Shown here one piece after another: positions 24,157 to 24,306 of a stretch of DNA of 24,306 bases (within the stretch, counting starts at the first letter, position 1; each line of letters opens with the position of its first letter). The notes under the pieces were generated by a model. It saw only the letters and a list, made by a program, of their open reading frames with translations. It was not told where the DNA came from and did not search any database. The position numbers and the translations under genes are program-made. This DNA is from an uncultured Lachnospiraceae bacterium (GTDB taxonomy: Bacteria; Bacillota; Clostridia; Lachnospirales; Lachnospiraceae), in NCBI GenBank assembly GCA_937910785.1, contig CALDLG010000195.1, positions 1 through 24,306 on the forward strand. The letters are read 5' to 3'.

Positions 24157-24306
24157 TTGTTCTGTAACAGGAAATTTCGACACAGTGTGGAAGAACCGAA
24201 GGTTCTTCCGAACATAATGCCGAAGGCATTTTGTTCTGTAACAGGAAATTTCGACACAGTGTGGAAGAACCGAAGGTTCTTCCGAACATAATGCCGAAGG
24301 CATTTT
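24157..24306. repeat. 74-bp palindrome-rich tandem repeat, two copies and possibly more
   Basis: Two apparently identical 74-bp units occupy 24157-24230 and 24231-24304, and the last two bases could begin a third. Each unit is a chain of palindromes: CTGT-A-ACAG, GAAATTTC, CACA-G-TGTG, 9-bp arms GGAAGAACC/GGTTCTTCC (24189-24209 in copy 1) and 6-bp arms AATGCC/GGCATT (24216-24230), the last two with a GAA loop. The AATGCC hairpin runs into TTTTG and may end glmS transcription. Read on the minus strand the two large hairpins have C-TTCG-G tips, the very stable UUCG tetraloop form. The 17 bases between glmS and the array show nothing else. Confidence 0.92.

Noticed and set aside
24067..24303. 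Minus-strand open frame over the glmS end and the 74-bp repeats
   Set aside because: It is the antisense of the conserved GlmS C-terminus joined to repeat sequence, with no independent support.

Overview
The window is most likely from a Clostridia-class Firmicute, probably Lachnospiraceae-like. This is inferred from the protein families, the strong Shine-Dalgarno sites, the Gram-positive LytR-CpsA-Psr (LCP) ligase and the medium-GC, purine-rich coding strand; no marker gene fixes the taxon. All convincing genes lie on the + strand. They form one cell-surface (wall-anchored) polysaccharide locus built around nucleotide-sugar supply, glycosyltransferases and an ABC-2 (Wzm/Wzt) exporter.

Layout. 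1-296: the 3' end of a GH25 muramidase-like protein. 303-331: probable promoter, then rmlB, rmlA, a membrane-anchored GH25 protein and rmlC (421-4308), tightly packed. 4330-6735: ABC permease and an ATPase with a C-terminal Wzt-like domain. 6791-6965: five copies of a 35-bp tandem repeat ending just before the next gene. 6955-9081: a methyltransferase-kinase fusion, overlapping by 4 nt a large glycosyltransferase (9078-11495). 11496-11904: A-rich gap without a clear gene. 11905-13950: a tandem two-domain GT2. 13933-13961: strong extended -10 promoter, then phosphoglucomutase (14045-15766). 15863-17260 and 17298-18254: two more GT2 proteins. 18318-18347: promoter, then a polyisoprenyl-phosphate sugar-phosphate transferase (18422-19831). 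19911-19946: promoter with a perfect 10-bp palindrome around its -10 box, then the LCP ligase (20037-21251), a terminator, a rhamnosyltransferase-like GT (21322-22260) and glmS (22313-24139). 24157-24306: a 74-bp palindrome-rich tandem repeat running off the window.

How the genes fit together (inference from families). Phosphoglucomutase makes Glc-1-P and RmlA/RmlB/RmlC convert it to dTDP-4-keto-L-rhamnose; RmlD, the last enzyme for dTDP-L-rhamnose, is not in the window. The phosphotransferase primes undecaprenyl phosphate and the GT2 enzymes extend the chain. Wzm/Wzt exports it, and LCP attaches it to peptidoglycan, with the GH25 protein possibly remodelling the wall. GlmS supplies the amino-sugar branch.

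The most interesting point is the methyltransferase-kinase fusion next to a Wzt with a C-terminal domain. It resembles the WbdD/Wzt chain-capping logic of Gram-negative O-antigen export, here in an apparently Gram-positive locus, and it sits behind a tandem repeat array that could vary its expression.
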